NCBI GenBank assembly: GCA_937868025.1
Contig: CALMLJ010000154.1
Location: forward strand, 1 to 38,140
Source: an uncultured Acidimicrobiaceae bacterium
Lineage (GTDB): Bacteria; Actinomycetota; Acidimicrobiia; Acidimicrobiales; Microtrichaceae
Direction of reading: 5' to 3'
Length of the DNA stretch: 38,140 nt
Positions 24,764 through 32,871 of the stretch are shown here, piece by piece (position 1 is the stretch's first letter; every line of letters begins with the position of its first letter). The position numbers and the translations under genes were made by a program. Under the pieces are notes generated by a model. The model searched no databases and had not been told where the DNA came from. It saw only the letters and a program-made list of their open reading frames with translations.

Positions 24764-25311
24764 GCCGACCTCGCCCGCCTCACGAGCGCCGCACGCACCC
24801 AGCGGGTGACGCGCTGCCGGGCGGCACGCTGCGCGGCGGGTAGCCGGGCCTCGTCGTCCTCGGCGAGCGTCGGCGTAGCGGACCGGAGGAACGTCGCGGC
24901 GGTGCGGACCAGCGCGTTGGTCGGCGCCTCTTCGGGGCTGGAGATGATCACGTCGAGCTGCTTGCGGGACGGGTCCACACGGCCCGACACAACGATGGTG
25001 CGCCCGGAGAGCATCACCTCGCACTGGTCACCGGCGTGGTCGCCCGGCTCCGCGGGCCCGCCGAGCACCGTCATGGGGAACGCCTCACCGCGTACCACCG
25101 TGTCGCCGTCGAGGTTGTGCTGCTCTGAGTCGGTGAACGGGTTGTCGCGCACGCCGTCGCCGCGGTCCCACACGTCCTCGGTCTCGCCGAACGGCATACC
25201 GTCCGCGCCCGCAGCGACGGCGCGCCCCTCGACGTCGGCGACAGCGAAGCGCAGCCGGTCCTGCAGCTCGTCGCCGATGATGCGGTCGAGCTGGTCGGCG
25301 CCCGCCGTCAT
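24760..25311 (-). CDS. Putative head-tail connector protein
   Basis: 183 residues from ATG 25311, overlapping the upstream stop. Charged N-terminal helix, a beta-rich middle and an Arg-rich C-terminal helix (QRAARQRVTRWVRAALVRRARSA region). The position after the adaptor-like gene suggests a head-closure or joining protein. No definite family match. Confidence 0.6.
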   Translation of the reverse strand: MTAGADQLDRIIGDELQDRLRFAVADVEGRAVAAGADGMPFGETEDVWDRGDGVRDNPFTDSEQHNLDGDTVVRGEAFPMTVLGGPAEPGDHAGDQCEVMLSGRTIVVSGRVDPSRKQLDVIISSPEEAPTNALVRTAATFLRSATPTLAEDDEARLPAAQRAARQRVTRWVRAALVRRARSA

Positions 25312-26039
25312 GGCGTCACCGCGGCGTTGATCTGCGCTTGCGTCGGCTCTTCCCACCGGCCAGCGCCACGCGACGTGTCCCACGGCGCCGCGAACTCGAA
25401 CGCCGGCGCGGTCGTCATCGCGAGGGCGTCGCGGACCGCCTGCACCGCCGGGGTCGACGGGTCAATACGGATCGTGACCGCACCCTCGGTGATCGATGTG
25501 GCGTTCGCCGGGGGTCGCGTCGACGGGCCCGCGCACGCGGCGAGGATCTCGCACGCGATCGAGCCGACCGCCTCACGGACCGCGGGCGGGGTGCGACCGA
25601 TCCACAGCAGCACCCCCCACGTGTCCGGGTCGCCCGTCGGCGCGTCCATGTTCTGAATCTGCGGGAAGCTCAGCGTCTCGGTGCCGAGCAGAGTGAGCGT
25701 CGATGTGGTGCCGCCGCGGGACGTCGTCCAGTGCAACGCCGTGTTGATGTCGGCGCCGTCGAGCATGCCGACCACATCGCCGGGGCGCACGTCGAACTGT
25801 GGCACCGTGACCACGCGGCGAGCGCTGCACCGGTCGCAGTAGGACCGGCAGCCGCACGGCTCGGGGCACGGCCGCCACACGCGGAGGCAGCGCCGCCATT
25901 CCCACAGTGTCGGGTCGCCGATCAGGTCGTGCAGCTTCGTCCACGCCGCCTCGACCACGGCGGCCCACACGTCAGGCTCCGCCTCGTCGCATCCCTCGCA
26001 GCACTGCTCGATTGTGACGGGCTGGCAGTACTCGGCCAC
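25308..26039 (-). CDS. Cys-rich putative head-tail adaptor
   Basis: 243 residues from GTG 26039. Residues 1-80 are Cys-rich: CCEGCDE, then CPEPCGCRSYCDRCSARR, enough for two zinc sites. The remainder has helices and strands, ending QAQINAAVTP. By position after the capsid genes it is a connector. The cysteine knot is not typical of lambda-like connectors. Confidence 0.6.
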   Translation of the reverse strand: MAEYCQPVTIEQCCEGCDEAEPDVWAAVVEAAWTKLHDLIGDPTLWEWRRCLRVWRPCPEPCGCRSYCDRCSARRVVTVPQFDVRPGDVVGMLDGADINTALHWTTSRGGTTSTLTLLGTETLSFPQIQNMDAPTGDPDTWGVLLWIGRTPPAVREAVGSIACEILAACAGPSTRPPANATSITEGAVTIRIDPSTPAVQAVRDALAMTTAPAFEFAAPWDTSRGAGRWEEPTQAQINAAVTP

Positions 26040-26045
26040 CGTCCG

Positions 26046-26324
26046 CTACTGCCGCACGAACCACGCGGTGACGCGTCGGCCCGACTGCTTGTGGTCGGTC
26101 AGCTCGCCGACCGGCGCGGGTGCCACGTAGTCGCCCTCCACCTCGGTCCGTGGTTCGTCGACCGCGTCGCCGGTCTTCTCGGCGTTCAGGTCGATCGCGG
26201 CCCGCACCTCGTCGGTGCGGTCGTCGAGGTCAGCCCACTTGCGCGGCTTCGGCGGAGCGATCAGCTCAGCCACATCGGCCAGCGTGAGGCCGTGGTCCTT
26301 GGCGATCGTCTTGGCGTCGCTCAT
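26046..26324 (-). CDS. Small late protein of unknown function
   Basis: 92 residues (MSDAKTIAKDHGLTLADVAEL...), charged. ATG 26324 overlaps the upstream stop (ATGA); the longer ORF to 26507 is a shadow. It lies between the capsid-proximal protein and the Cys-rich adaptor, so it is probably a virion or connector component. Confidence 0.65.
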   Translation of the reverse strand: MSDAKTIAKDHGLTLADVAELIAPPKPRKWADLDDRTDEVRAAIDLNAEKTGDAVDEPRTEVEGDYVAPAPVGELTDHKQSGRRVTAWFVRQ

Positions 26325-26956
26325 GGTGTGGTCCCCGTCCTCGTGTTGGTCGCCCGGCCCGGCAACGTGAAGGTGAACACGAACCGGAACTCGTCGAGCG
26401 TGTCGGTCAGGTTGGAGCCCGTGTCGAACACGCTGTCTCGCGTGAGCGGGCCGACGACGATCTCGACGGGGACGAAACCCACGATCAGCGCCGGGTTGGT
26501 TAGCCACGGCGTGAGGATCACACCGGGCATGAACGGCTCATCCGCGGCGGCACCGACGAGGCGCAACACCAGGTCAGCGAAGTTCAGCTGCTTCGGCACG
26601 TACGGCGTCGACGTCGCGGTCAGCGTCTCCAGCCCCGACGTGAGCGACTGCTCGAGGCCGAGCCGTCGGCCCTCGTCGCCCTGCTCGGGGATCGCCGCGC
26701 CGGTCTGGCACGACGCCACCGCCGTTGCGGTACCGGCGATGTGGTACAGCACCGGCGCCGGGACCATCGGCTTGTCGGTGCGCTCGTCGATGTCGCAGTC
26801 GTCGGCGGGCATCACGTCCCACACGATCGAGCCGACCACATCGAGCGGGGTGATCCCCGTCAGCACCTTCGCCCACAGCTCGTCGAGCCGTGCGACGTCG
26901 GTGCCGATCGGGGTGTCGCCCTCGATGGCGTCAAGTAGTGGCGTCGGGAGCGGCAT
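26321..26956 (-). CDS. Putative virion protein downstream of the capsid gene
   Basis: 211 residues from ATG 26956, one base overlapping the capsid stop (TAATG). Mixed alpha/beta with beta-rich strands in the second half (ILTPWLTNPALIVGFVPVEI). The position directly after the capsid gene suggests a head decoration, vertex or connector protein. No motif recognised. Confidence 0.65.
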   Translation of the reverse strand: MPLPTPLLDAIEGDTPIGTDVARLDELWAKVLTGITPLDVVGSIVWDVMPADDCDIDERTDKPMVPAPVLYHIAGTATAVASCQTGAAIPEQGDEGRRLGLEQSLTSGLETLTATSTPYVPKQLNFADLVLRLVGAAADEPFMPGVILTPWLTNPALIVGFVPVEIVVGPLTRDSVFDTGSNLTDTLDEFRFVFTFTLPGRATNTRTGTTP

Positions 26957-28758
26957 TAGGCGGGGCCGCAGATCGCGGCGCCGGGCGACGCCGGGGCGCT
27001 GGTGACGCCCTTCGGGTCGAGGCACATGCTCAGGCCGATCAGCGGGCTGCACCCGCTGTGATGGCGGTACGCCGTGCTCTCAGTGAAGATGGTGCGGCGG
27101 TTGCCTCGCATGTCGGACTGTCCGACCGGCTGCGGGGTGCCGCTCATGTTGACCGCGATGAACGGCTCGATGTCGACGGTGACGCTGCCCGACTCGGCGA
27201 GGATGATCGGCACCGAGGTGGGGAACCCGGCGTAGGTGCCGGGCACGGCGATGGTGCCGCCAGCGGTGAAGTTGGGCAGCTGCCACGTGGACAGCCCCTC
27301 GCCCGTCAGCTGCGTGGCGATCGTGGCGCTCACACCGTCGAAGCTGGTGTCGACGAAGTGGTCGAGGCTCGGGCGCACGGTGACGCCACGCTCGGTGAGC
27401 TTGGCGAGCAGCGTCGCCCACGTCTCGATGTACTCGGGACGCAGGTAGTCCTCGCCGGCAAACACGCTCGGGAACCACACGGGGACGAACAGGTCGGTGG
27501 CGATCTCGTTGACGCCCTGCGGTGCGGCGATGCGGGGCAGCGCCGACGTGATGCCCTCGATGAAGCGGGCGGCGGCGTTCTGTCGGTTGGCCAGGCTGAG
27601 GATCGTGGCGCCCGGCTCCTGCCAGTTCGCCTGGCTGGCCATCCAGCTCAGCGACTGCCGGGCGGCGTCGCGCACCTGGTCGTTTAGCATGGTCTGGATC
27701 AGGGCCGACAGCTGAGCGGGCGGGTAGACCGCGTCGACGACCCGGCAGCGACCAAACATCTGGTCGGCGGTGAGCACGTCGTCGTCACAGATGACGGGCA
27801 CGCACGGCTTGACGGGTGCGTCGGGGTCGAGCTGTGGGCGGCCCTGAGCGTCGAGCACCAGGTCGCCCTCGCCGTCGCGGAGCAGCTGCGCTTCGCGGTC
27901 GGCGTTGTCCCAGACGAACCCGGCGCCATTCGTCGAGCGAATCGGGTTGTGGCGCAACACCGGCTGACCGGGGAGGCGCGGGGTGCTCAGCGACTGGTAG
28001 GCGACCGCCTCGGGCCACTCGGAGGTGCCGCACACGGTGAGCGCAGCGTCCATTGCGGGGAAGCCGCAGTAACCGAACTCCTGGCCGCCGATCGTGACCG
28101 CAGCGGCCATCGCCGACACGCCGGGCGTCCCGGCGGTGCCGCTGCGAAGCTCCATGTCGATCTCGATGCGCTGGTCGGTCCGCGAGGACACGGCCGCAGC
28201 GATGGCGTCGGTGAGGGCGCCTTCGCGGATCTCGGTCTGCTCGCCGGGCTGGCCGCGCCGGGCGACGACGGCGGGGGCCGGGGCGTCCGGGGCGGGCTGG
28301 GCGGAACCGGCCGGCGCGGTGGAGGGGGCCGCGCCGACCGGCGCGCCTGCGTCGCCTGGGGTGGCGGGCGGTGTGACGGCCTCGGGCTCGGCGGGTGCCG
28401 GGGGCTCGGGCGGTGCGGGCGGTGCGGGCAGGTCGCTGACGGCTGCGAAGCGGTCAGCGACATCGATGCGCTCAAGGAGCAGAGCGTTGCGCTCTTCGAT
28501 GGCTTCGATGTTGGGCACGGCCTGAGCGTTCTCGCTGGCGGGGCGGGCGCGCTCGGCGGCGTGCACGTCGGCGACGAGGCTCTGCAAATCGCGGAGGCTG
28601 GGCCGCTCAGCGGTGCCAACCGCGGCGGCCATCGCGTCCTCCTCGTCGTCGTAGTTGATGAACTCCATCACGGCGTCGAGGACAGCGTCGACGGTCAGGG
28701 GCTCGCCTTCGGCGGGCGTGAACCCGATGGCGGCGGCGAGGGTCTCAAGCGGTGTCAT
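26956..28758 (-). CDS. Major capsid protein fused to an N-terminal scaffold
   Basis: 600 residues. Residues 1-110 are a charged helical scaffold-like region. Residues about 110-168 are a Pro/Ala-rich linker (PAPPAPPEPPAPAEPE), and the rest is the capsid domain, with a long helix region DQVRDAARQSLSWMASQ and a Cys-containing loop CVPVICDDD. The adjacent protease gene fits removal of the N-terminal part during maturation, as in HK97. Start ATG 28758 has GGAG at 28770-28767; an upstream start at 28818 would lack a spaced ribosome site. HK97-type fold is inferred from gene order and size, not from a direct match. Confidence 0.75.
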   Translation of the reverse strand: MTPLETLAAAIGFTPAEGEPLTVDAVLDAVMEFINYDDEEDAMAAAVGTAERPSLRDLQSLVADVHAAERARPASENAQAVPNIEAIEERNALLLERIDVADRFAAVSDLPAPPAPPEPPAPAEPEAVTPPATPGDAGAPVGAAPSTAPAGSAQPAPDAPAPAVVARRGQPGEQTEIREGALTDAIAAAVSSRTDQRIEIDMELRSGTAGTPGVSAMAAAVTIGGQEFGYCGFPAMDAALTVCGTSEWPEAVAYQSLSTPRLPGQPVLRHNPIRSTNGAGFVWDNADREAQLLRDGEGDLVLDAQGRPQLDPDAPVKPCVPVICDDDVLTADQMFGRCRVVDAVYPPAQLSALIQTMLNDQVRDAARQSLSWMASQANWQEPGATILSLANRQNAAARFIEGITSALPRIAAPQGVNEIATDLFVPVWFPSVFAGEDYLRPEYIETWATLLAKLTERGVTVRPSLDHFVDTSFDGVSATIATQLTGEGLSTWQLPNFTAGGTIAVPGTYAGFPTSVPIILAESGSVTVDIEPFIAVNMSGTPQPVGQSDMRGNRRTIFTESTAYRHHSGCSPLIGLSMCLDPKGVTSAPASPGAAICGPA

Positions 28759-28806
28759 GTGATGGGCTCCATCGATCGGGTTGCGGTGAGTCTTGCACCA
28801 CGCCGC

Positions 28807-28826
28807 AGGGTTATGCAAACAACCCT
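28807..28826 (-). promoter_or_regulatory. Hairpin between protease and capsid genes
   Basis: AGGGTT and AACCCT flank an 8-base loop, forming a 6-bp stem, and the hairpin includes part of the protease stop codon. It lies in the 66-base gap ahead of the capsid gene, the largest gap in this part of the operon. It could be an RNA processing or partial termination site raising capsid output. There is no T run. Confidence 0.4.
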
Positions 28827-29598
28827 ACCCGAGGCGCTTCAACGGCTCCACCTTCGCGGCACGCTCCGCCAGCTCCGCCGCCTCGCGTGCAGCGTCGAGC
28901 TTCGCGACCACACGGTCCGCGATCGCGTCGAGGTCATCGACGCCGATCGGGTTGCCGTGCTCGGGGCCCTCGGTGGCCGCCGTGGCCGTGGCGCACGCGT
29001 CGCACGGCGCCGCACCATCGCACGCCGCGGCGAGCGCAAACTGTGGGATGCGCTGACGGAACCCCGACTGGTTCACGGCCACGATCCCCCACAGCTCCGT
29101 CTTGCCCGGGTTGTCCTGCGACGGCCCCGCATGGATCGACCATGCCGCCCGGTTGATCGCGTCGGCCGCCGCAGCGACGGACCCCCAGCGCTCGATCCCC
29201 TCGGGGGACACCGCGCCGGCGATGGCGACACCCTCCGGTGTGAGGTGCGGGACCACACGGGCAGCCAGGTTCTCGGGGCGGGCCAGCTCGAACACGAGCG
29301 CCTCGCCGTCGAGCCGCGACGTTGCCGGGTGTGGCGGGCCGTGCGCCAGCGACCCCGCGGCGATGACCCCGCCGTCCTCGTCGTCGAGGGTGACGAGCCC
29401 GCCCGCCTCGCGGAACGCGTCGACGTCGGTGCTGTCCGGGGTCAGCGTGCGGCACACCGCCGCGCCCGTGCCGCGGAGGCACATGCCCCAGCGGGCCACC
29501 ATCCCAGTGATGGCACCGGTGGCCGGGTCCGCATAGATGCGGTCGGTGCCGCGCGCCGTGGCGGCGGCCAAGGTGAACATCTCACGGGTGTATCGCAT
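28825..29598 (-). CDS. Putative capsid maturation protease
   Basis: 257 residues from ATG 29598, overlapping the portal stop; an ORF to 29658 is a shadow. It lies between portal and capsid genes, the place of the prohead protease. Segments such as ITGMVARWGMCLRG, GVIAAGSLAHGPPHP and PEGVAIAGAVSPEG follow the layout of actinophage capsid maturation proteases. The C-terminus is helical. Catalytic residues were not confidently identified, so the call rests mainly on position. Confidence 0.65.
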   Translation of the reverse strand: MRYTREMFTLAAATARGTDRIYADPATGAITGMVARWGMCLRGTGAAVCRTLTPDSTDVDAFREAGGLVTLDDEDGGVIAAGSLAHGPPHPATSRLDGEALVFELARPENLAARVVPHLTPEGVAIAGAVSPEGIERWGSVAAAADAINRAAWSIHAGPSQDNPGKTELWGIVAVNQSGFRQRIPQFALAAACDGAAPCDACATATAATEGPEHGNPIGVDDLDAIADRVVAKLDAAREAAELAERAAKVEPLKRLG

Positions 29599-31454
29599 CA
29601 CGCACCTACCTTCATAGCCAGGTAGCACTGGCAGTTGATGTGACCGCCCGGGAAGCACGGCTCACCGTCGGGCTCCTCGCCCGCAAAGTCACCCGGCTTC
29701 GACCCGAGGGCGCCTTCGAGGCGCACATGAGGAGGATACGGAGTCCCACGCGTGCTCGGCAGGCCGTACACCCACACCCGCTCGACGCCGGGCAGCGCCG
29801 CCGTCAGGTACGGGGAGACACCCACGCGGTCGATGATCGGCGCGAGGTTCGGCTCACCCTTATCGGCTGCGGGCGATGTGGGCTCACCGAAGATGAGACG
29901 CTTCACGCGGTCGATGATGCGCCGGACGATCGTCGGCAACCCGATCGCCGCAGCGAGCGCGCCGCCGTCCAACTCGGCGAGGGATTCGGCGAGCGCATCG
30001 AGCGCGGCGTCCTGCGCCTCGCGGCGTACCCCGTCGGCCACATCGGGGGCGTCGAGCAGCGCGGCGAGGTCACGCGCAGCGGCCACCGCGTTCAGCGCCA
30101 TCGTCTCGGCCATGCGGTCACGGTCGTCGGGGTCGCCCATCACGAGCATCTCCGCGTCGGCGAACAGGCCGGCCTCGGCGCGGGCGACGACCTCGTTGAC
30201 CCGCTCGGCGAGCGTCGCCGGGGTGCCACCCACCGCGGCGGCCATCGTGCCCCGAGCCGACGCCGCATCGTCGCGGGCCTCCTCGATCAGCTGCGCCGGG
30301 TCCAACCAGAAGATCGTACCGGCGTCGGGCGTCCCCGCTGTGATCGCAGCCAGGACCGGCATCGCAGCGGCGCACACCTCGCGGGCCAGGACGCCGCTTT
30401 CGCTGCGCTTGAAGGTGATGGCGTCGATGAACTTATTCGCGTACTTCGGCTCCTCGCCGTTGAGCGCCGCCGTCGGCACGCCGAACCCGACGGCCACACG
30501 CCCATCGGACCACTTGCCGTACTCGACGAGCCCGCCGTCGACGTCGACGGTCATGTCGGCCGTATCGATCGGGTTGCCGCCGCGGCTCCACGCCACCAGC
30601 GGCGCCCGCGCGCCGGGGTCCTTACGGATCTCCACAATGTGCTGCAGGCGCTTCGCGAGCGATGCCATCAGGCTGTTCGCCACGTTGCCCGCGTTGGTGT
30701 CAGCGGTCGGTCCCTCGGATGCCGCGTTGCGATTGCCGTAGACGCCGGACATGCTCAGGATCTTGGTGCCCTGCGCGCTTGTGTCGGTGCGTGACCACAT
30801 CGCCGTTTGCACCCGATCCGACAGCAGCGCCTGCTCGATCAGGGTGCGCGTCTCGCTGTACGGCTCGCTGGACAGCAGCCGCCCCGAGCGCTGCCCGGTC
30901 AGGATGCGGGTCACGTCGACGGTCACCGTGTGGCCACCGTCCAAGGTCAGCGTGACCATCGTGCCCTTCTGGGCGGCCCGATCGAATGGCGACACGACGA
31001 CCCAGCCGCCCGCGAGGCCGACCGGCCACCCGGTGCGCAGCGACTCGGGCATGTCCTCGGGCTCAAGGAGCACCCAGTGCGATCGGCCGATCGTAGCGAT
31101 CAGCGTGACGTGCTTGGCCCACGTCGCCCACCGGTCCGCGATCGGCGAGCTCAGCGTCGGCACGATCCGCGCCGTCGCTGCGAGGTCGGGCACCGGCTCG
31201 TCCCCGCCGAGGTCGCGTGCCACGGTGAGCGGCATGGAGATCGGGTCGGCCACACTCAGCCGGGTGCCGCGGCTCATGATCGGGTCGTGCATCACCTCGC
31301 GGTAGTCGGCCCACCATGGTGGCTGGCCGAGCGGGGCCTCGTTGGCGTTGCGGGTCATGTCGACCGCCGGGGCCGCGGCGAGAGCCATCGTCTCGACGAC
31401 CGGCTCGGCATCGACGACGGGCGGCGCTGGCTGTGTGGCTGTGCTGATTCTCAT
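29598..31454 (-). CDS. Portal protein with MuF-like C-terminus
   Basis: 618 residues. The N-terminal two thirds has the portal layout (signature region near VGFGVPTAALNGEEPKYAN, followed by long helices). The C-terminal end (about 600-615) reads PCFPGGHINCQCYLAM, the conserved tail of the MuF head-morphogenesis family. Portal and MuF are often separate genes; here they are fused. The portal forms the DNA entry ring and binds the terminase. ATG 31454 overlaps the upstream stop (ATGA). Confidence 0.8.
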   Translation of the reverse strand: MRISTATQPAPPVVDAEPVVETMALAAAPAVDMTRNANEAPLGQPPWWADYREVMHDPIMSRGTRLSVADPISMPLTVARDLGGDEPVPDLAATARIVPTLSSPIADRWATWAKHVTLIATIGRSHWVLLEPEDMPESLRTGWPVGLAGGWVVVSPFDRAAQKGTMVTLTLDGGHTVTVDVTRILTGQRSGRLLSSEPYSETRTLIEQALLSDRVQTAMWSRTDTSAQGTKILSMSGVYGNRNAASEGPTADTNAGNVANSLMASLAKRLQHIVEIRKDPGARAPLVAWSRGGNPIDTADMTVDVDGGLVEYGKWSDGRVAVGFGVPTAALNGEEPKYANKFIDAITFKRSESGVLAREVCAAAMPVLAAITAGTPDAGTIFWLDPAQLIEEARDDAASARGTMAAAVGGTPATLAERVNEVVARAEAGLFADAEMLVMGDPDDRDRMAETMALNAVAAARDLAALLDAPDVADGVRREAQDAALDALAESLAELDGGALAAAIGLPTIVRRIIDRVKRLIFGEPTSPAADKGEPNLAPIIDRVGVSPYLTAALPGVERVWVYGLPSTRGTPYPPHVRLEGALGSKPGDFAGEEPDGEPCFPGGHINCQCYLAMKVGA

Positions 31455-31798
31455 TCGTCAACCTTCCGGGCGTGCTGGCTGACGGCGCCGACGGCGCCGT
31501 CAGTGACGAGCGCGAAGAACAGGTCACCGCGGCGGATCGTCGAGAAGATCGGGTCGGCGCCGAGGGCCTGCGACAGCGTGAGCGTCGACGTCCACTGCCA
31601 CGCCGACAGCGTGCCATGCTGCGCGGCCTGGCGGCCGAGCGGAACGGGGTGCGCCGTGTCGGCGTCGGTGCCGTCAGCGAGACGGCCGAGCGGCGCGTCG
31701 TCGACGTCGACGAGCGGACCGGGCGGGGTCGGCGGTGTGGCCGCGGCCTGCCGAGCAGCCAGAGCGGCGCGGCGAGCGGCGCACGGTGCGCACGCCAT
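31451..31798 (-). CDS. Small late protein with N-terminal CxxC
   Basis: 115 residues, starting MACAPCAARRAALAARQ and ending GAVSQHARKVDE. ATG 31798 overlaps the upstream stop (TAATG). It has an Ala/Pro-rich middle. It shares the MACxPC opening with the 11153-11845 protein. Possibly a virion component next to the portal. Confidence 0.65.
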   Translation of the reverse strand: MACAPCAARRAALAARQAAATPPTPPGPLVDVDDAPLGRLADGTDADTAHPVPLGRQAAQHGTLSAWQWTSTLTLSQALGADPIFSTIRRGDLFFALVTDGAVGAVSQHARKVDE

Positions 31799-32175
31799 TA
31801 CGACACCACCAGCGAGGCGACGATGAACGCCGACGGCGCAGCGAGCAGCGTGACCGCCTCGGCGCCCAGCGCCAGCGCGACGACCGTGCCGAGCACCGCC
31901 AGCCACCACGCCGCGCACGGCGGGCAAATCAGCGGCTTGCCAAGCGCGTAGCCGTCGGTGACGTGGATGCGGTCCTGATCGTCGAGCCACGCACGGCCCG
32001 CCGGGATCAGCGACGACAGCCGGCGCGGGAGGGCCACACCAGGTGGCGCGTCGAACTCCACACCGGACGGCGGCACACGGCGCGCCAGCCAGTCGATCGG
32101 GCGGGCGGCGATGTCCTCACGGACGAGGAGCCCGACGAAGACCGCCAGGATCACGATGGTCAGTAGCAGCAGCAT
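31798..32175 (-). CDS. Membrane protein with CPPC motif
   Basis: 125 residues. An N-terminal TM helix (MLLLLTIVILAVFVGLLV), a soluble middle, then PLICPPCAAWW leading into one or two C-terminal TM helices. The layout resembles small membrane proteins of the DUF1360 kind, but this is uncertain. ATG 32175 has no ribosome binding site but lies exactly six bases after a -10 TACAAT, indicating leaderless translation. Confidence 0.65.
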   Translation of the reverse strand: MLLLLTIVILAVFVGLLVREDIAARPIDWLARRVPPSGVEFDAPPGVALPRRLSSLIPAGRAWLDDQDRIHVTDGYALGKPLICPPCAAWWLAVLGTVVALALGAEAVTLLAAPSAFIVASLVVS

Positions 32176-32181
32176 GGCGCC

Positions 32182-32187
32182 ATTGTA
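32182..32187 (-). promoter_or_regulatory. -10 box for a leaderless transcript
   Basis: TACAAT (32187 to 32182) is followed by six bases and then the ATG at 32175, so the transcript would begin at the start codon. This is a common actinobacterial arrangement. No strong -35 box was seen. Confidence 0.55.
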
Positions 32188-32238
32188 GCCACGCGAAACG
32201 ACCCCCGCACTCGGCGAGGGCCGTCCCGTGGCTGCTGA

Positions 32239-32306
32239 CCGTGCCGGGCCAGTGCCGCACGGCCAGACGGTCGGGGCGGTGCGCATGAGCGACACGCCGC
32301 CCCGAC
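32239..32306 (-). terminator. Two tandem GC-rich hairpins
   Basis: GTCGGGGCGG (32270-32279) pairs perfectly with CCGCCCCGAC (32297-32306) across a 17-base loop. Further along the leftward reading direction, CCGTGC (32239-32244) pairs with GCACGG (32257-32262). They follow the gene that ends at 32332 and precede a new promoter. There is no T run, but tail-less hairpins are common terminators in actinobacteria. Confidence 0.55.
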
Positions 32307-32331
32307 GTCCGGCGCTGCTGCGTGGCTGAGG

Positions 32332-32814
32332 TTAGCCGAGGTCGCGGAGTGCCGCAGCGGCATCGTACGCGGCCTTCGAGAACGGCACCTCGCTCCACAC
32401 TGTGGTCTCGGACGATCCGAGATAATCCCACGTCGCCGTCACTTCATCCTTGCTCAGGCCGCCGAGCCGCGAGCGGGTGACGCCCGCGATGTCGCCGGTG
32501 AGCGCCTCGGCGTATGGCGCCGCATCAAACGGCGGCTTGGCGCACCGCTCGATCCACGCTGCCAGGTCGTCGAGGAGCGTGTCGTCGCTGATGCCCGCCG
32601 TGTAGCTGACAATCGTGTCGCGCCAAGCGTTGCGAAGGCTCAGCGCCTGCGTTGCAGACACGGCAAGCTCTCCCGCAGCGACACGCTGCAACCTGCCCCG
32701 TTCCTCGGCGTCGTAGTCGGCGAGCTCCTTCACGCGCCCCGACCTCACGCTGTAGCACACGTCGGCGAGCCGGTCGGCCAGGCCCTCGTCGGGCATCATC
32801 ATTGCTTCGGTCAT
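32332..32814 (-). CDS. Independently controlled gene inside the late region
   Basis: 160 residues (MTEAMMMPDEGLADRLADV...), largely helical and acidic with no recognised motif. GGAGG lies before ATG. It is flanked upstream by an operator of the early type (32844-32857) and downstream by tandem hairpins, so it forms its own transcription unit between terminase and portal neighbours. Such isolated units are typical of morons, genes that change host behaviour or are expressed at a different time. Its function cannot be told from sequence. Confidence 0.75.
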   Translation of the reverse strand: MTEAMMMPDEGLADRLADVCYSVRSGRVKELADYDAEERGRLQRVAAGELAVSATQALSLRNAWRDTIVSYTAGISDDTLLDDLAAWIERCAKPPFDAAPYAEALTGDIAGVTRSRLGGLSKDEVTATWDYLGSSETTVWSEVPFSKAAYDAAAALRDLG

Positions 32815-32841
32815 GGTTCCTCCATCGGTGAATGTCCCGAC

Positions 32842-32871
32842 ATCTTACCATGGCAAGCTACGCCGTAGCAA
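32842..32871 (-). promoter_or_regulatory. Operator and promoter for the isolated late-region gene
   Basis: On the minus strand CTTGCCATGGTAAG (32857 to 32844) is the operator. -10 TAAGAT (32847-32842) overlaps its right end; TTGCTA (32871-32866), 18 bases upstream, is a fair -35. An inverted repeat GCTAC-GCC-GTAGC (32857-32869) abuts it and covers the terminase stop. Promoter strength is uncertain, but operator similarity to 37524 is high. Confidence 0.65.

Noticed and set aside
25338..27005. 555-codon plus-strand ORF across connector and capsid-adjacent genes
   Set aside because: Antisense shadow; it crosses several well-coupled minus genes and has no motif.
27949..29625. 558-codon plus-strand ORF across capsid and protease genes
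   Set aside because: Antisense shadow of GC-rich genes, no recognisable domain.
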